Counted from the first letter of the stretch, positions 6,717 to 13,234 are shown. The stretch: DNA of 13,275 nucleotides from an archaeon MnTg01 (GCA_008974855.1 BFAR01000025.1:1-13275); one strand, 5' to 3'. A program made the numbers and translations. The notes: generated by a model not told the origin, from the sequence alone.

Positions 6717-6950
6717 TTATTCAGCATCCATTTTTTTCCTAAATCCCAAAATTATCATTATACCACCAAACACAAGCATTCCTGCAGAAATTTTTTCATT
6801 TGTTATCTCACCATTTAAGAAAAAATCTAGTACAAATTCTGGTCCCCAGATGAGAAGATCTCGTGTAATAGCAATTAATGCCATGACAATGAACAATACT
6901 CCCATTGCAGTAAACCAATTTCTTCCGCGACGATGAACTTCGGAACTCAT
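6717..6950 (-). CDS. Small membrane protein, 77 residues, two helices
   Basis: The family is not recognised. After a short basic N-terminus (SSEVHRRGRNW) there are two hydrophobic segments, about residues 13-37 and 55-71, joined by a loop with FFLNGEITNEKIS, and the protein ends in a charged FRKKMDAE tail. By the positive-inside rule both termini would be cytosolic, forming a hairpin. The ATG at 6950 is 20 nt after the stop of the F420-dependent NADP reductase gene on the same strand, so the two may form a short operon. A weak AT-rich box around 6974-6982 overlaps the end of that gene and could be a separate promoter. No catalytic motif is visible. Confidence 0.6.
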   Translation of the reverse strand: MSSEVHRRGRNWFTAMGVLFIVMALIAITRDLLIWGPEFVLDFFLNGEITNEKISAGMLVFGGIMIILGFRKKMDAE

Positions 6951-6970
6951 GATCTATGTTAAAATTTAGA

Positions 6971-7642
6971 TTAAACTATTTTAATTCCAGGATTTTTAAT
7001 TTTATTTTTTATCATTGCATTGAGCAACAATGGAGTAGAAATTTCAGCAAAATAAGATAGTGAACCAGGACCCAAATAAATTGGCCGTAATCCTTTGATC
7101 TCATTAATTAAACCATTAACTACATCTACCGAATTTTGATCATCACCACATACAAAGATGTCATAATCTAATGTCAATTTTGGGTTTACAAGTTTTTTTT
7201 CTGAGATTACGTGAAAAGCAGATACAAGTTTTGATTTATCTTTCATATGTTTTGACACCAATTGGTATGAGAAAGGTTTGTTTTCTATTAGTGGAATAAA
7301 TTCAAATCCTAAATCTGTCTTAGTCATTGGAACAATAGGTGAAATAACTACACAACTATCCTTAATCATAGGCAAAATTTGAGAACAAGTTGATTCTATG
7401 TTCTCGTATGGGATTGACAAGACAAGAACATCACTTTCTTTAGAAATTGAAACATTGTCGTTACCCGAAATAGTACCTTTTATTTCTCCAAAGGCCTCTT
7501 TTGCCATTTTAGTATATTCTTCTGCAGACTGAACCGCCCTTTGTGCATCTCTTGAACCAACTAGTATATCATGATTAATACTCCAACGAAGAGCAAATCC
7601 TTTTCCCATTCCTCCGGTCCCACCAATAATTCCAATTTTCAT
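6971..7642 (-). CDS. npdG: F420-dependent NADP oxidoreductase (NADPH:F420 reductase)
   Basis: 223 residues, normal for the family. It passes hydride between coenzyme F420 and NADP in the cytosol. Seen: the N-terminal NADP-binding motif GIIGGTGGMGKGFALRW (4-20), VGSRD (28-32, where Ser and Arg bind the NADP 2'-phosphate), DVLVLSIPYEN, SAFHVIS, DIFVCGDD, and the closing GPGSLSYFAEISTPLLL helix, matching Fno/NpdG proteins. Ammonia-oxidising archaea make F420, so the function fits. The ATG at 7642 is divergent from the histidine phosphatase gene, with a 35-bp gap. The small two-helix membrane gene follows 20 nt downstream. Confidence 0.87.
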   Translation of the reverse strand: MKIGIIGGTGGMGKGFALRWSINHDILVGSRDAQRAVQSAEEYTKMAKEAFGEIKGTISGNDNVSISKESDVLVLSIPYENIESTCSQILPMIKDSCVVISPIVPMTKTDLGFEFIPLIENKPFSYQLVSKHMKDKSKLVSAFHVISEKKLVNPKLTLDYDIFVCGDDQNSVDVVNGLINEIKGLRPIYLGPGSLSYFAEISTPLLLNAMIKNKIKNPGIKIV

Positions 7643-7670
7643 TAATAGATGTCTGACAATGTTATTATTA
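7641..7670. promoter_or_regulatory. Divergent promoter region for npdG and the histidine phosphatase gene
   Basis: Two AT-rich boxes, attaatagat (7641-7650) and ttattatta (7662-7670), lie between the divergent genes. On the minus strand the second is centred 24 nt from the npdG ATG; the first is about 32 nt from the TTG at 7678. Spacing is looser than elsewhere in this window, so assignment is uncertain. Confidence 0.3.
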
Positions 7671-7677
7671 TCTCTAT

Positions 7678-8319
7678 TTGAAAATTGAAAACGAATTGAG
7701 ATTCATAATTTTCTTGCGACATGGACAAGCAATTAATAACACCAAACGTCTTCTGGCAGGAAGAACACCTGGAGTTCCTTTAACTGAAGTTGGAATAGAT
7801 CAAGCAGAAAAGATAGGAAAGTTTCTTAAACCATTTAATATTTCAGCAATTTATTCGAGTCCAATTGAGCGAGCTGAAAAAACTGCAGAAATTGTTGCAA
7901 AACATAATTCTATAGATTACAAAATTGATGAACGATTAATTGAACTTGATATGGGAAAGTTTACAGGCATGCCATATGATGCAATTTTTGAAAAACATGG
8001 AAATGTATTTTTGAAATTTTATGATGGTGAACTTGAAATTGCACACAATGGAGTTGAAACTTTTACCCAAGTCAAAAATAGAGTTCTTTCTATGATTGAT
8101 TATGTTATAAAAGAACATGAAAACAAAAATATTTTGCTTGTAACACACATGGATCCAATTAAAGCAATGATATCAACAATAATGGAAGCAAATGCAAATT
8201 CAATGTTTGAATTAATTATTGAAAATGGGTCACTTACTGTCTTTAAAGAGCATCAGGGAAAACTCTCTTTATCTGCAATTAACGTAATGAATGCAGAAAG
8301 ATTCGATCTTAATATCTGA
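7678..8319 (+). CDS. Histidine phosphatase (phosphoglycerate mutase-like)
   Basis: 213 residues from TTG at 7678, or 207 from a second TTG at 7696. The RHG motif is FLRHGQA, with the phospho-accepting His15. Further catalytic residues are visible: Arg64 in SSPIERAEKTA, Glu89 in RLIELDMGKFTG, and His157 in LLVTHMDPIKAM. GRTPGVPLTEVGIDQAEKIG also matches the family. It is a cytosolic phosphatase or cofactor-dependent mutase; the substrate cannot be told. The shorter start puts RHG at residue 8, as is usual, and is 30 nt after an AT-rich box at 7662-7670; the longer one is 31-33 nt after attaatagat at 7641-7650. No in-frame ATG lies near. It is upstream of the oxidase operon but has no evident functional tie to it. 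Confidence 0.85.
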   Translation: MKIENELRFIIFLRHGQAINNTKRLLAGRTPGVPLTEVGIDQAEKIGKFLKPFNISAIYSSPIERAEKTAEIVAKHNSIDYKIDERLIELDMGKFTGMPYDAIFEKHGNVFLKFYDGELEIAHNGVETFTQVKNRVLSMIDYVIKEHENKNILLVTHMDPIKAMISTIMEANANSMFELIIENGSLTVFKEHQGKLSLSAINVMNAERFDLNI

Positions 8320-8333
8320 AAACCTTCAAAACC

Positions 8334-8349
8334 CTTAAATAAAAAATAT
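8334..8349 (+). promoter_or_regulatory. TATA region of the terminal oxidase operon
   Basis: An AT-only run with cttaaata (8334-8341) followed by aaaaatat lies upstream of the oxidase genes. Centres at 8338-8345 predict a transcript start at about 8365-8373. This places the in-frame ATG at 8348 inside the TATA region and makes ATG 8372 the likely translation start. Confidence 0.5.
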
Positions 8350-8371
8350 GGTCACGACAAAACATCCGGTA

Positions 8372-8641
8372 ATGAGGAATATAATTGGGCTATTCATAGT
8401 ATTGTCAATTTTAATAATTATGCCAAGTCTTCAATATGCATTAGCGCAAGGTGATGAAGCAGGCGAATATCTGGATAGAAGAGTTGTGATTTGGAATCTA
8501 TTTTTTAGAATGATGACTGTTGCGTTTGTTATTGGCGCAGTAGTTTCTGGAACTTTAATTTGGTTGATTTGGAGATTCAGAGAATCTCATCCAAAAGCAA
8601 CTCCCACAAAATATGAAGGAACGGGGGCGTTAGATGAATGA
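8372..8641 (+). CDS. Heme-copper oxidase subunit II, N-terminal fragment (helix 1) encoded as a separate gene
   Basis: 89 residues from ATG at 8372. A hydrophobic leader (RNIIGLFIVLSILIIMPSL) ends in YALAQG, a possible signal-peptidase site. It is followed by DEAGEYLDRRVVIWNLFFRM and a membrane helix VAFVIGAVVSGTLIWLIWRF, then a polar tail. Standard subunit II has a leader, two membrane helices and a CuA domain; this gene supplies the leader and first helix, and the next gene the second helix and CuA domain. The stop overlaps the next start (ATGA at 8638-8641), so translation is probably coupled. An in-frame ATG at 8348 lies within the TATA region and is unlikely to be in the mRNA. On its own it has no catalytic residues. 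Confidence 0.72.
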   Translation: MRNIIGLFIVLSILIIMPSLQYALAQGDEAGEYLDRRVVIWNLFFRMMTVAFVIGAVVSGTLIWLIWRFRESHPKATPTKYEGTGALDE

Positions 8642-9066
8642 GTGGACACTCCCATTGGCCTGAATGGATTTACATTGGAGTTGTAGTAGCTTTACTTGTA
8701 TGGGTTGGAGCAGAAGCTTGGAATCTTGAAAGACTAGTTGAACATGTTCCAGAAGATGCAAAAGTAATCAAAGTCACTGGGCAACAATGGTTTTGGACTT
8801 TTGAGCATGAAGATGGAACAAAGGAAGTTGGAGAACTTCATGTAAAAAAAGGAGTCCCCTATAAATTTGAAGTTACATCTACAGATGTAATTCATTCATT
8901 TAATATTCACGATTATGTTGTACTAATGGACGCAGTACCTGGTAGAATTAACATTGTATGGTTTGTTCCTTTTGATGAAGGTGAATTTCCTATTCAATGC
9001 AGAGAGTATTGTGGTTTAATTCATTATAATATGCGTGGAACATTATACGTAGAGGACGATGCATAA
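8638..9066 (+). CDS. Heme-copper oxidase subunit II, second helix and CuA domain
   Basis: 142 residues. It takes electrons from the donor on the outer face of the membrane and passes them to subunit I. One membrane helix, WIYIGVVVALLVWVGAEAW (10-28), precedes a cupredoxin-fold domain. All CuA ligands are present: His86 in VIHSF, then Cys121, Glu123, Cys125, His129 and Met132 in CREYCGLIHYNM. The aromatic patch QQWFWTF (49-55) is the usual electron entry site. The first transmembrane helix of a normal subunit II is missing here and lies in the preceding gene. The start overlaps that gene's stop by 4 bp, and there is no clear Shine-Dalgarno, which supports re-initiation. The oxidase subunit I gene follows after 3 bp. 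Confidence 0.92.
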   Translation: MSGHSHWPEWIYIGVVVALLVWVGAEAWNLERLVEHVPEDAKVIKVTGQQWFWTFEHEDGTKEVGELHVKKGVPYKFEVTSTDVIHSFNIHDYVVLMDAVPGRINIVWFVPFDEGEFPIQCREYCGLIHYNMRGTLYVEDDA

Positions 9067-9069
9067 GAT

Positions 9070-10602
9070 ATGGTATTAGAACTTCAAAAGCCTCGCCCTA
9101 TCTGGTACATAATGTTTTCAACTCACCACACAGACATTGGTCTACTTTACATGATACTTTCTTTGTCGGCACTCTTTATGGGTGGTGCATTGGCACTTGC
9201 AATTAGACTTGAATTGTTCTTCCCTGGTGCTCAAATAATTGCAGATTCTATGACCTTTAACAGAATGTTTACGGTTCACGGTACAACTTTGATATTTCTA
9301 TTCATTCTGCCATTTGCATCAGGAATTGGTAACTATCTTGTACCAATTATGATACGCTACAAAGACATGGCGTATCCCAAACTAAACGCCATTGCATTTT
9401 GGATGATTCCTCCAGCATTTGCTTTAGTTTGGCTGGGTTTTGCTGATTTTACTTGGAATGCATATGCACCTTATTCAGTAATTAGCGCACCAGGACCTGC
9501 TGCAGACATGTGGATATTTGGTCTAAAAATCCTTGGTGTATCTTCAATTCTAGGTGCAATTAATTTCGTTGTTACAATTCTAAAATGTAAGCATCCTGAC
9601 CTGCCACTAAGTAAGGCCCCCCTGTTGGCATGGTCGTTTCTTACATCTTCTCTAATTATTCTTGTAGCTATGCCTACATTTGCTGCTGCACTTTTAATGC
9701 TGCTTACTGATAGACTAGGTGTTTCTAGATTCTTTGATCCTGCTGTGGGAGGAGATCCTATAGCTTATCAACATCTATTTTGGTTTACATTCCATCCCGA
9801 AGTCTATGTTCTTGTTATTCCAGCTATAGGCTTCCTGTATGAAATTATTCCAAGGTTTTCACGAAAACCAATTTTCAGTCATAGTTCAGGCGTCTTTGCA
9901 TTTGTTCTACTTGCTATTGTTAGTTTTGCCTCATGGGCTCATCACATGTATGCAACTGGAATGTCCTTTACAGAAAAAACTGTCTTTATGATTGGAACAT
10001 TGGCAGCAGTTCCGGCATCTGCAATGCACGTATTTAATTTCTTAGCTACTATGTGGGGTGGTAGAATCAAATTTGCAACACCAATGATGTGGGCAATTGG
10101 AGGAATTGCACTCTTCTTCTCAGCTGGCGCAGGAGGAGTTGTAAACAGTGCAATGCCACTTGACTTTATCTCACATGATAGCTATTGGGTGGTTGGTCAC
10201 TTCCACTTGTTTGTAATGGGAACCATCGCATTTGGTTCATTTGGATTTCTATATTACATATTTCCATATATTACTGGCAGAATGTACAGTGAAAAATGGG
10301 GCATTGCCCACTTTGTTCTATCCTTTGTCGGCGCAGTAATGGTATTCTTTACACAACATGTACTAGGACTATACGGAATGCCTAGAAGAGTTTTTGATTA
10401 TCCCCCAATTCCTGAATGGATTGCAATGAATCAATTCATTACTATTGGAGCAATGTTGTTAGGTATAGGTGCTGCAATATTCTTAGTTAATATCATTTAT
10501 AGTTCTGCAAAAGGTAAACCTGCCAACATGGATGATCCTTGGGGACTAGGTGGAAAGTACTACTATCCATATGAGGCAAAGAATCCTCACCATAGCCATT
10601 AG
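9070..10602 (+). CDS. Heme-copper oxidase subunit I (A-type terminal oxidase)
   Basis: 510 residues, about 12 membrane helices. It reduces O2 to water at the heme-CuB site and pumps protons. Metal ligands seen: His70 (low-spin heme) in FTVHGTT, CuB ligands His242, His291 and His292, and heme ligands His377 and His379 in VVGHFHLF. Tyr246 in HPEVY is the residue cross-linked to His242, and Glu244 is the inner glutamate of A1-type oxidases. D-channel residues Asn88, Asp99 and Asn106 are in place. The K-channel lysine is not: in the region HHMYATGMS to ATMWGG, which aligns without gaps to Paracoccus, the lysine position is His320, while the nearby Thr is Ser317. Length and other motifs are normal. 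No subunit III gene is in the window. Confidence 0.95.
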   Translation: MVLELQKPRPIWYIMFSTHHTDIGLLYMILSLSALFMGGALALAIRLELFFPGAQIIADSMTFNRMFTVHGTTLIFLFILPFASGIGNYLVPIMIRYKDMAYPKLNAIAFWMIPPAFALVWLGFADFTWNAYAPYSVISAPGPAADMWIFGLKILGVSSILGAINFVVTILKCKHPDLPLSKAPLLAWSFLTSSLIILVAMPTFAAALLMLLTDRLGVSRFFDPAVGGDPIAYQHLFWFTFHPEVYVLVIPAIGFLYEIIPRFSRKPIFSHSSGVFAFVLLAIVSFASWAHHMYATGMSFTEKTVFMIGTLAAVPASAMHVFNFLATMWGGRIKFATPMMWAIGGIALFFSAGAGGVVNSAMPLDFISHDSYWVVGHFHLFVMGTIAFGSFGFLYYIFPYITGRMYSEKWGIAHFVLSFVGAVMVFFTQHVLGLYGMPRRVFDYPPIPEWIAMNQFITIGAMLLGIGAAIFLVNIIYSSAKGKPANMDDPWGLGGKYYYPYEAKNPHHSH

Positions 10603-10607
10603 GTGAT
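10601..10607 (+). promoter_or_regulatory. Shine-Dalgarno of the double cupredoxin gene
   Basis: AGGTGAT, complementary to the 3' end of archaeal 16S rRNA, lies 4 nt before ATG 10612 and overlaps the subunit I stop codon. It decides the start: the frame is open from GTG at 10603, but that GTG lies within the Shine-Dalgarno. Unlike the leaderless first genes here, this internal operon gene uses a ribosome binding site. Confidence 0.65.
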
Positions 10608-10611
10608 TAAA

Positions 10612-11559
10612 ATGAGCGAAATAGAACCCGTGCATCCAAACTTCATAACAAGTGCTGAAAGAACAGCAAAGATGATGGCCATCATGTTAGGAATCTGTAT
10701 TACTGGTGGCGCAATTTTCTTTGGAATGGGGGATTATTGGATATCTTCACCACCTGCAGCAGCATCCATTGGTGCAGCTGAAGCTGTAGCAGGAGGAACT
10801 TTTACAGGACAAGAAATTCCAGTTTCTTTGTCATTTGTAGAGTCTTCTGATTTTAGAACATTAGCTTTTAACGCATTACCTGGAGATCCAGATAACAATC
10901 CTACCATAAATGCAGAAGTTGGCGATAAAATTATTTTTAATGTTAGTAATGATGGAATAGCATTTCATGCCTTTGGTGTAACAGCTGAATCAGAAGGCTT
11001 GGCTGGAATTATTCCTGGAACTGATATTGCCAGTGCAAGCAGCCCATTAAAACCAGGTGAATCAGATACATCTGAATTTATTCCAGCAGAGGAAGGAGTT
11101 TATTATTATATTTGTACTGTTCAGGGCCATAGAGCACAGGGAATGGTGGGAAAAATCATTGTAGGTGATGTGTCATCTGATACTCAAATGATGGCTCCAA
11201 CGCCTAAACCAGAAATTATGGAGGAACCAGAAATTATGGAGGAACCAGAAATTATGGAACCATTTTCTGGAACAATTTCAGTCCCTGCCGGTTCATCAGC
11301 ACCTGGATGTGATGAAACAAACGAATGCTTCATTCCTGCTGACGTTTCAATAAATATTGGTGAAACTGTTACATGGAGTAATGATGATTCTGCAGCTCAC
11401 ACAGTAACCAGTGGAACTCCTGGTGCAGCAGATGATGTCTTTGATAGTAGTCTGTTTATGGCAGGTACAACATTTTCTCACACTTTTGATGATGCAGGTG
11501 AATACGACTACTTTTGTTTGGTTCACCCATGGATGACAGGTAAAGTTCAAGTAAATTAG
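10612..11559 (+). CDS. Membrane-anchored double cupredoxin (blue copper) protein of the oxidase operon
   Basis: 315 residues. One membrane helix near the N-terminus (about 21-39, AIMLGICITGGAIFFGM) anchors it, with the rest outside. Domain 1 (about 65-186) is a type 1 copper site: His119 in AFHAFG, then Cys168, His173 and Met178 in CTVQGHRAQGM. A linker of three PEIMEE-type repeats (200-216) leads to domain 2 (about 219-315), with ligands His263, Cys302, His305 and Met308 in CLVHPWM, the shorter spacing of amicyanin-like cupredoxins. Cys233 and Cys239 may form a disulfide. Being inside the oxidase operon, it probably donates electrons to CuA in place of cytochrome c (inference). Start by Shine-Dalgarno at 10601-10607. 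Confidence 0.88.
   Translation: MSEIEPVHPNFITSAERTAKMMAIMLGICITGGAIFFGMGDYWISSPPAAASIGAAEAVAGGTFTGQEIPVSLSFVESSDFRTLAFNALPGDPDNNPTINAEVGDKIIFNVSNDGIAFHAFGVTAESEGLAGIIPGTDIASASSPLKPGESDTSEFIPAEEGVYYYICTVQGHRAQGMVGKIIVGDVSSDTQMMAPTPKPEIMEEPEIMEEPEIMEPFSGTISVPAGSSAPGCDETNECFIPADVSINIGETVTWSNDDSAAHTVTSGTPGAADDVFDSSLFMAGTTFSHTFDDAGEYDYFCLVHPWMTGKVQVN
11209..11259 (+). repeat. 18-bp tandem repeat in the cupredoxin linker (2.8 copies)
   Basis: Unit ccagaaattatggaggaa occurs at 11209-11226 and 11227-11244, and a 15-base partial copy ends at 11259. It keeps frame and encodes PEIMEE repeats between the two copper domains. The copies are identical, so the array is likely recent or prone to change copy number. 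Confidence 0.9.
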
Positions 11560-11574
11560 AAACAAGAGATTATT

Positions 11575-12018
11575 TTGATTTTAAAATATCTAGCATTAAC
11601 ATCTCTAATAGTTCTGTACTCTCTAATGTTTATTGGTGGCTATGTTTCTGCAGCTGGATTAGGTCTCACATGTCCAGATTGGCCCTTATGTCCTAGCGGC
11701 ATTTTTCCCAATGAAAAATATCTCATAGAATGGACTCATAGAGCAGTGGCAGCTACTACAGGCGCATTAATTATTGCAACTGCAGTGAGTTGTTGGTTTA
11801 CAAAAAATTCTACTAAGTACTTGAAACTTACAGGAACTCTTGGTGCAGTTTTTGTAGTCACTCAAATTACACTAGGTGCCTTAGTAATAGATCTCAAATT
11901 ACACGCTCTTCTAGTTGCAATTCATTTAGGAATTGGAATTCTCTTATTTGCAATGGTATTATTGACTACCTTGTTTGCTTTTAGATTAGGAAAGGCTACG
12001 ATTCAAACTAAGATTTAG
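11575..12018 (+). CDS. ctaA: Heme A synthase, compact archaeal form (CtaA/Cox15)
   Basis: 147 residues with four membrane helices; the enzyme oxidises the methyl group of heme O to the formyl group of heme A, the cofactor of the oxidase encoded upstream. Seen: first helix, then the outer loop GLGLTCPDWPLCPSG with Cys33 and Cys39 (the disulfide pair of CtaA), IEWTHRA with Glu52 and His55, a third helix, and LKLHALLVAIHL with His110 and His117. Bacterial CtaA has about 300 residues from two such four-helix halves; the single-half form is known from Aeropyrum and other archaea. The start is TTG at 11575, 15 bp after the cupredoxin gene; there is only a weak GAG-like site upstream. It overlaps the convergent gene by 11 bp. 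No heme O synthase (ctaB) is in the window. Confidence 0.85.
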   Translation: MILKYLALTSLIVLYSLMFIGGYVSAAGLGLTCPDWPLCPSGIFPNEKYLIEWTHRAVAATTGALIIATAVSCWFTKNSTKYLKLTGTLGAVFVVTQITLGALVIDLKLHALLVAIHLGIGILLFAMVLLTTLFAFRLGKATIQTKI

Positions 12019-12526
12019 TTCTAGATTTTAGAATTTTTGGAATGTAGATATATCCAAGAACTATTGAAATTCCAATAGAACCTGCAGCAATAGAAAATAT
12101 GAAAATATATCCAAATGGATCTTGGGTACTTATGTTAAAAGTATAAGTGATGATTTCTCCATTTTTTCCAGCATCGTATAGATCAACTCTAAAAATATGA
12201 TTTCCAGGTCTATCTAATACATAGTCCATCTCCCAATGAGCTCCTTCATGAGATTGAGGCTGGATTGTATCAAGTAGAATGTCATGATAAAAGATTCTGA
12301 TACCCATAGTGAATCTATCTACCTCTTCAAAATCTTCATCTGTAACTTTAAAAAGAATTTGCATGGGATCGCCGGTAATTGGAATTTCTGGTAAAGTAGC
12401 GATCTGAACTCTATAATCTCCAATGAAAGATTCTGCGGAATTAAACAATGAATGAGCGTTAACCTCAGAAATAATGGGACTAGAAAATAAAATCAAAAAA
12501 ACTAAGATTAGCTTTCTTTTTATCAA
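12008..12526 (-). CDS. Secreted, C-terminally membrane-anchored protein with a histidine after the signal peptide, unknown function
   Basis: 172 residues. Residues 1-24 form a signal peptide (MIKRKLILVFLILFSS then EVNA), and cleavage after Ala24 would leave His25 as the first residue. A beta-rich domain of about 110 residues follows (FRVDLYDAG and YTFNIST look like Ig-like strands), then a membrane helix (about 139-161) and a basic tail, so the domain faces outwards. His81, His93, His97 and His110 and several Asp could bind metal; the layout recalls YtkA/FixH or CopC-like copper proteins, but I cannot assign it. Start is TTG at 12526; a TATA box (12551-12558) lies 28 nt upstream. It overlaps the 3' end of the compact ctaA gene by 11 bp. 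Confidence 0.65.
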   Translation of the reverse strand: MIKRKLILVFLILFSSPIISEVNAHSLFNSAESFIGDYRVQIATLPEIPITGDPMQILFKVTDEDFEEVDRFTMGIRIFYHDILLDTIQPQSHEGAHWEMDYVLDRPGNHIFRVDLYDAGKNGEIITYTFNISTQDPFGYIFIFSIAAGSIGISIVLGYIYIPKILKSRTKS

Positions 12527-12550
12527 TTCATCTTTAAGACATTTTTAGAT

Positions 12551-12558
12551 AATATATT
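12551..12558 (-). promoter_or_regulatory. TATA box of the secreted protein gene
   Basis: Minus-strand AATATATT is centred 28 nt from the TTG at 12526, the standard spacing for a leaderless mRNA. It is a palindrome, but the gene on the other strand has its own box at 12593-12600. Confidence 0.5.
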
Positions 12559-12592
12559 GTAAAAAGAATTTCCAGTAAGAAATTGACAAAAG

Positions 12593-12600
12593 CTTTAAAT
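12593..12600 (+). promoter_or_regulatory. TATA box of the SRPBCC gene
   Basis: The sequence ctttaaat is centred 28 nt before the TTG at 12625, the standard TATA-to-start distance, which supports a leaderless transcript starting on TTG. Confidence 0.55.
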
Positions 12601-12624
12601 TCAGATATCCAAAGATAGCAAATA

Positions 12625-13221
12625 TTGACTTTAATTAGTAAATCTATTGAAATTAAAGTTCCTGTTAATACAGTTTTTACATATTTTGCAAGACCAGAAC
12701 ATGTTTCTGATCAAATGACTGAGAAAGGAATTGGCATGACAGTTATTCCAATGGACATTAAAGAAGGAATGGGTGTAGGTACCACCTTTAGAATTATTGG
12801 CGATTTTAGTGGAAAAAGACTAGAATGGGATTGTGAAACAACAGAATTTGAACGAGAGGAAAGAATTTCTGCTAAAATGATTGAAGGACCATTTAAGAAA
12901 TGGGAAATTAAAACTGAATTCAAAGCACTATCAGATAACCTAACAAAAGTTACCATGACAGTAGATTATGAAATGCCATTTGGACTATTAGGAGCTATAA
13001 TGAATAAGGCAAAGTTTGCAAAATCAGCAGAAAGAGGAATGGAGACTGCACTGTTTAAGGTTCGAGGTTTGTTGGAAGGAAATGGTTCTATTCCAGTTTA
13101 CATTACACTTGATGCATATCAAAAACTTCTTGCAGAAAAGAAAAAAATGAACAACGTACCAGTTTCCGTGGTACTTAATGCGATTCTTGAAAAGTATAAC
13201 GAAATAGAAACCAAAATTTAA
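12625..13221 (+). CDS. SRPBCC (START/Bet v1-like) domain protein with a ribbon-helix-helix-like C-terminus
   Basis: 198 residues. About 1-150 is an SRPBCC fold: SIEIKVPVNTVFTYFARPEH at the N-terminus, the middle strands of FKKWEIKTEFKAL, and the long C-terminal helix MNKAKFAKSAERGMETALFKVRGLL. Such domains bind hydrophobic ligands in a cavity; the ligand is unknown. After a GNGS linker, 156-198 has a strand VYITLD, a helix AYQKLLAEKKKM, then NNVPVSVVLNAILEKY, the strand-helix-helix order of ribbon-helix-helix DNA-binding proteins. This suggests a ligand-sensing regulator, but the tail is short and may instead only dimerise. TTG at 12625 has a TATA box 28 nt upstream; no early in-frame ATG keeps the domain intact. 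A T-run follows the stop. Confidence 0.75.
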   Translation: MTLISKSIEIKVPVNTVFTYFARPEHVSDQMTEKGIGMTVIPMDIKEGMGVGTTFRIIGDFSGKRLEWDCETTEFEREERISAKMIEGPFKKWEIKTEFKALSDNLTKVTMTVDYEMPFGLLGAIMNKAKFAKSAERGMETALFKVRGLLEGNGSIPVYITLDAYQKLLAEKKKMNNVPVSVVLNAILEKYNEIETKI

Positions 13222-13228
13222 AATTAAA

Positions 13229-13234
13229 TTTTTT
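13229..13234 (+). terminator. Oligo-T terminator after the SRPBCC gene
   Basis: Six T begin 8 nt after the TAA at 13219-13221, as expected for archaeal intrinsic termination. The remaining 41 bases to the window end hold no feature I can support. Confidence 0.4.

Noticed and set aside
8348..8371. ATG at 8348 as the start of the split subunit II fragment, giving 97 residues
   Set aside because: It lies in the AT-only TATA region and upstream of the predicted transcript start; ATG at 8372 begins a normal hydrophobic leader.
11347..11565. Minus-strand open frame of 72 codons, rich in Cys, opposite the second cupredoxin domain
   Set aside because: It is antisense to a clear copper-binding domain; the Cys and Thr bias follows from that codon pattern.
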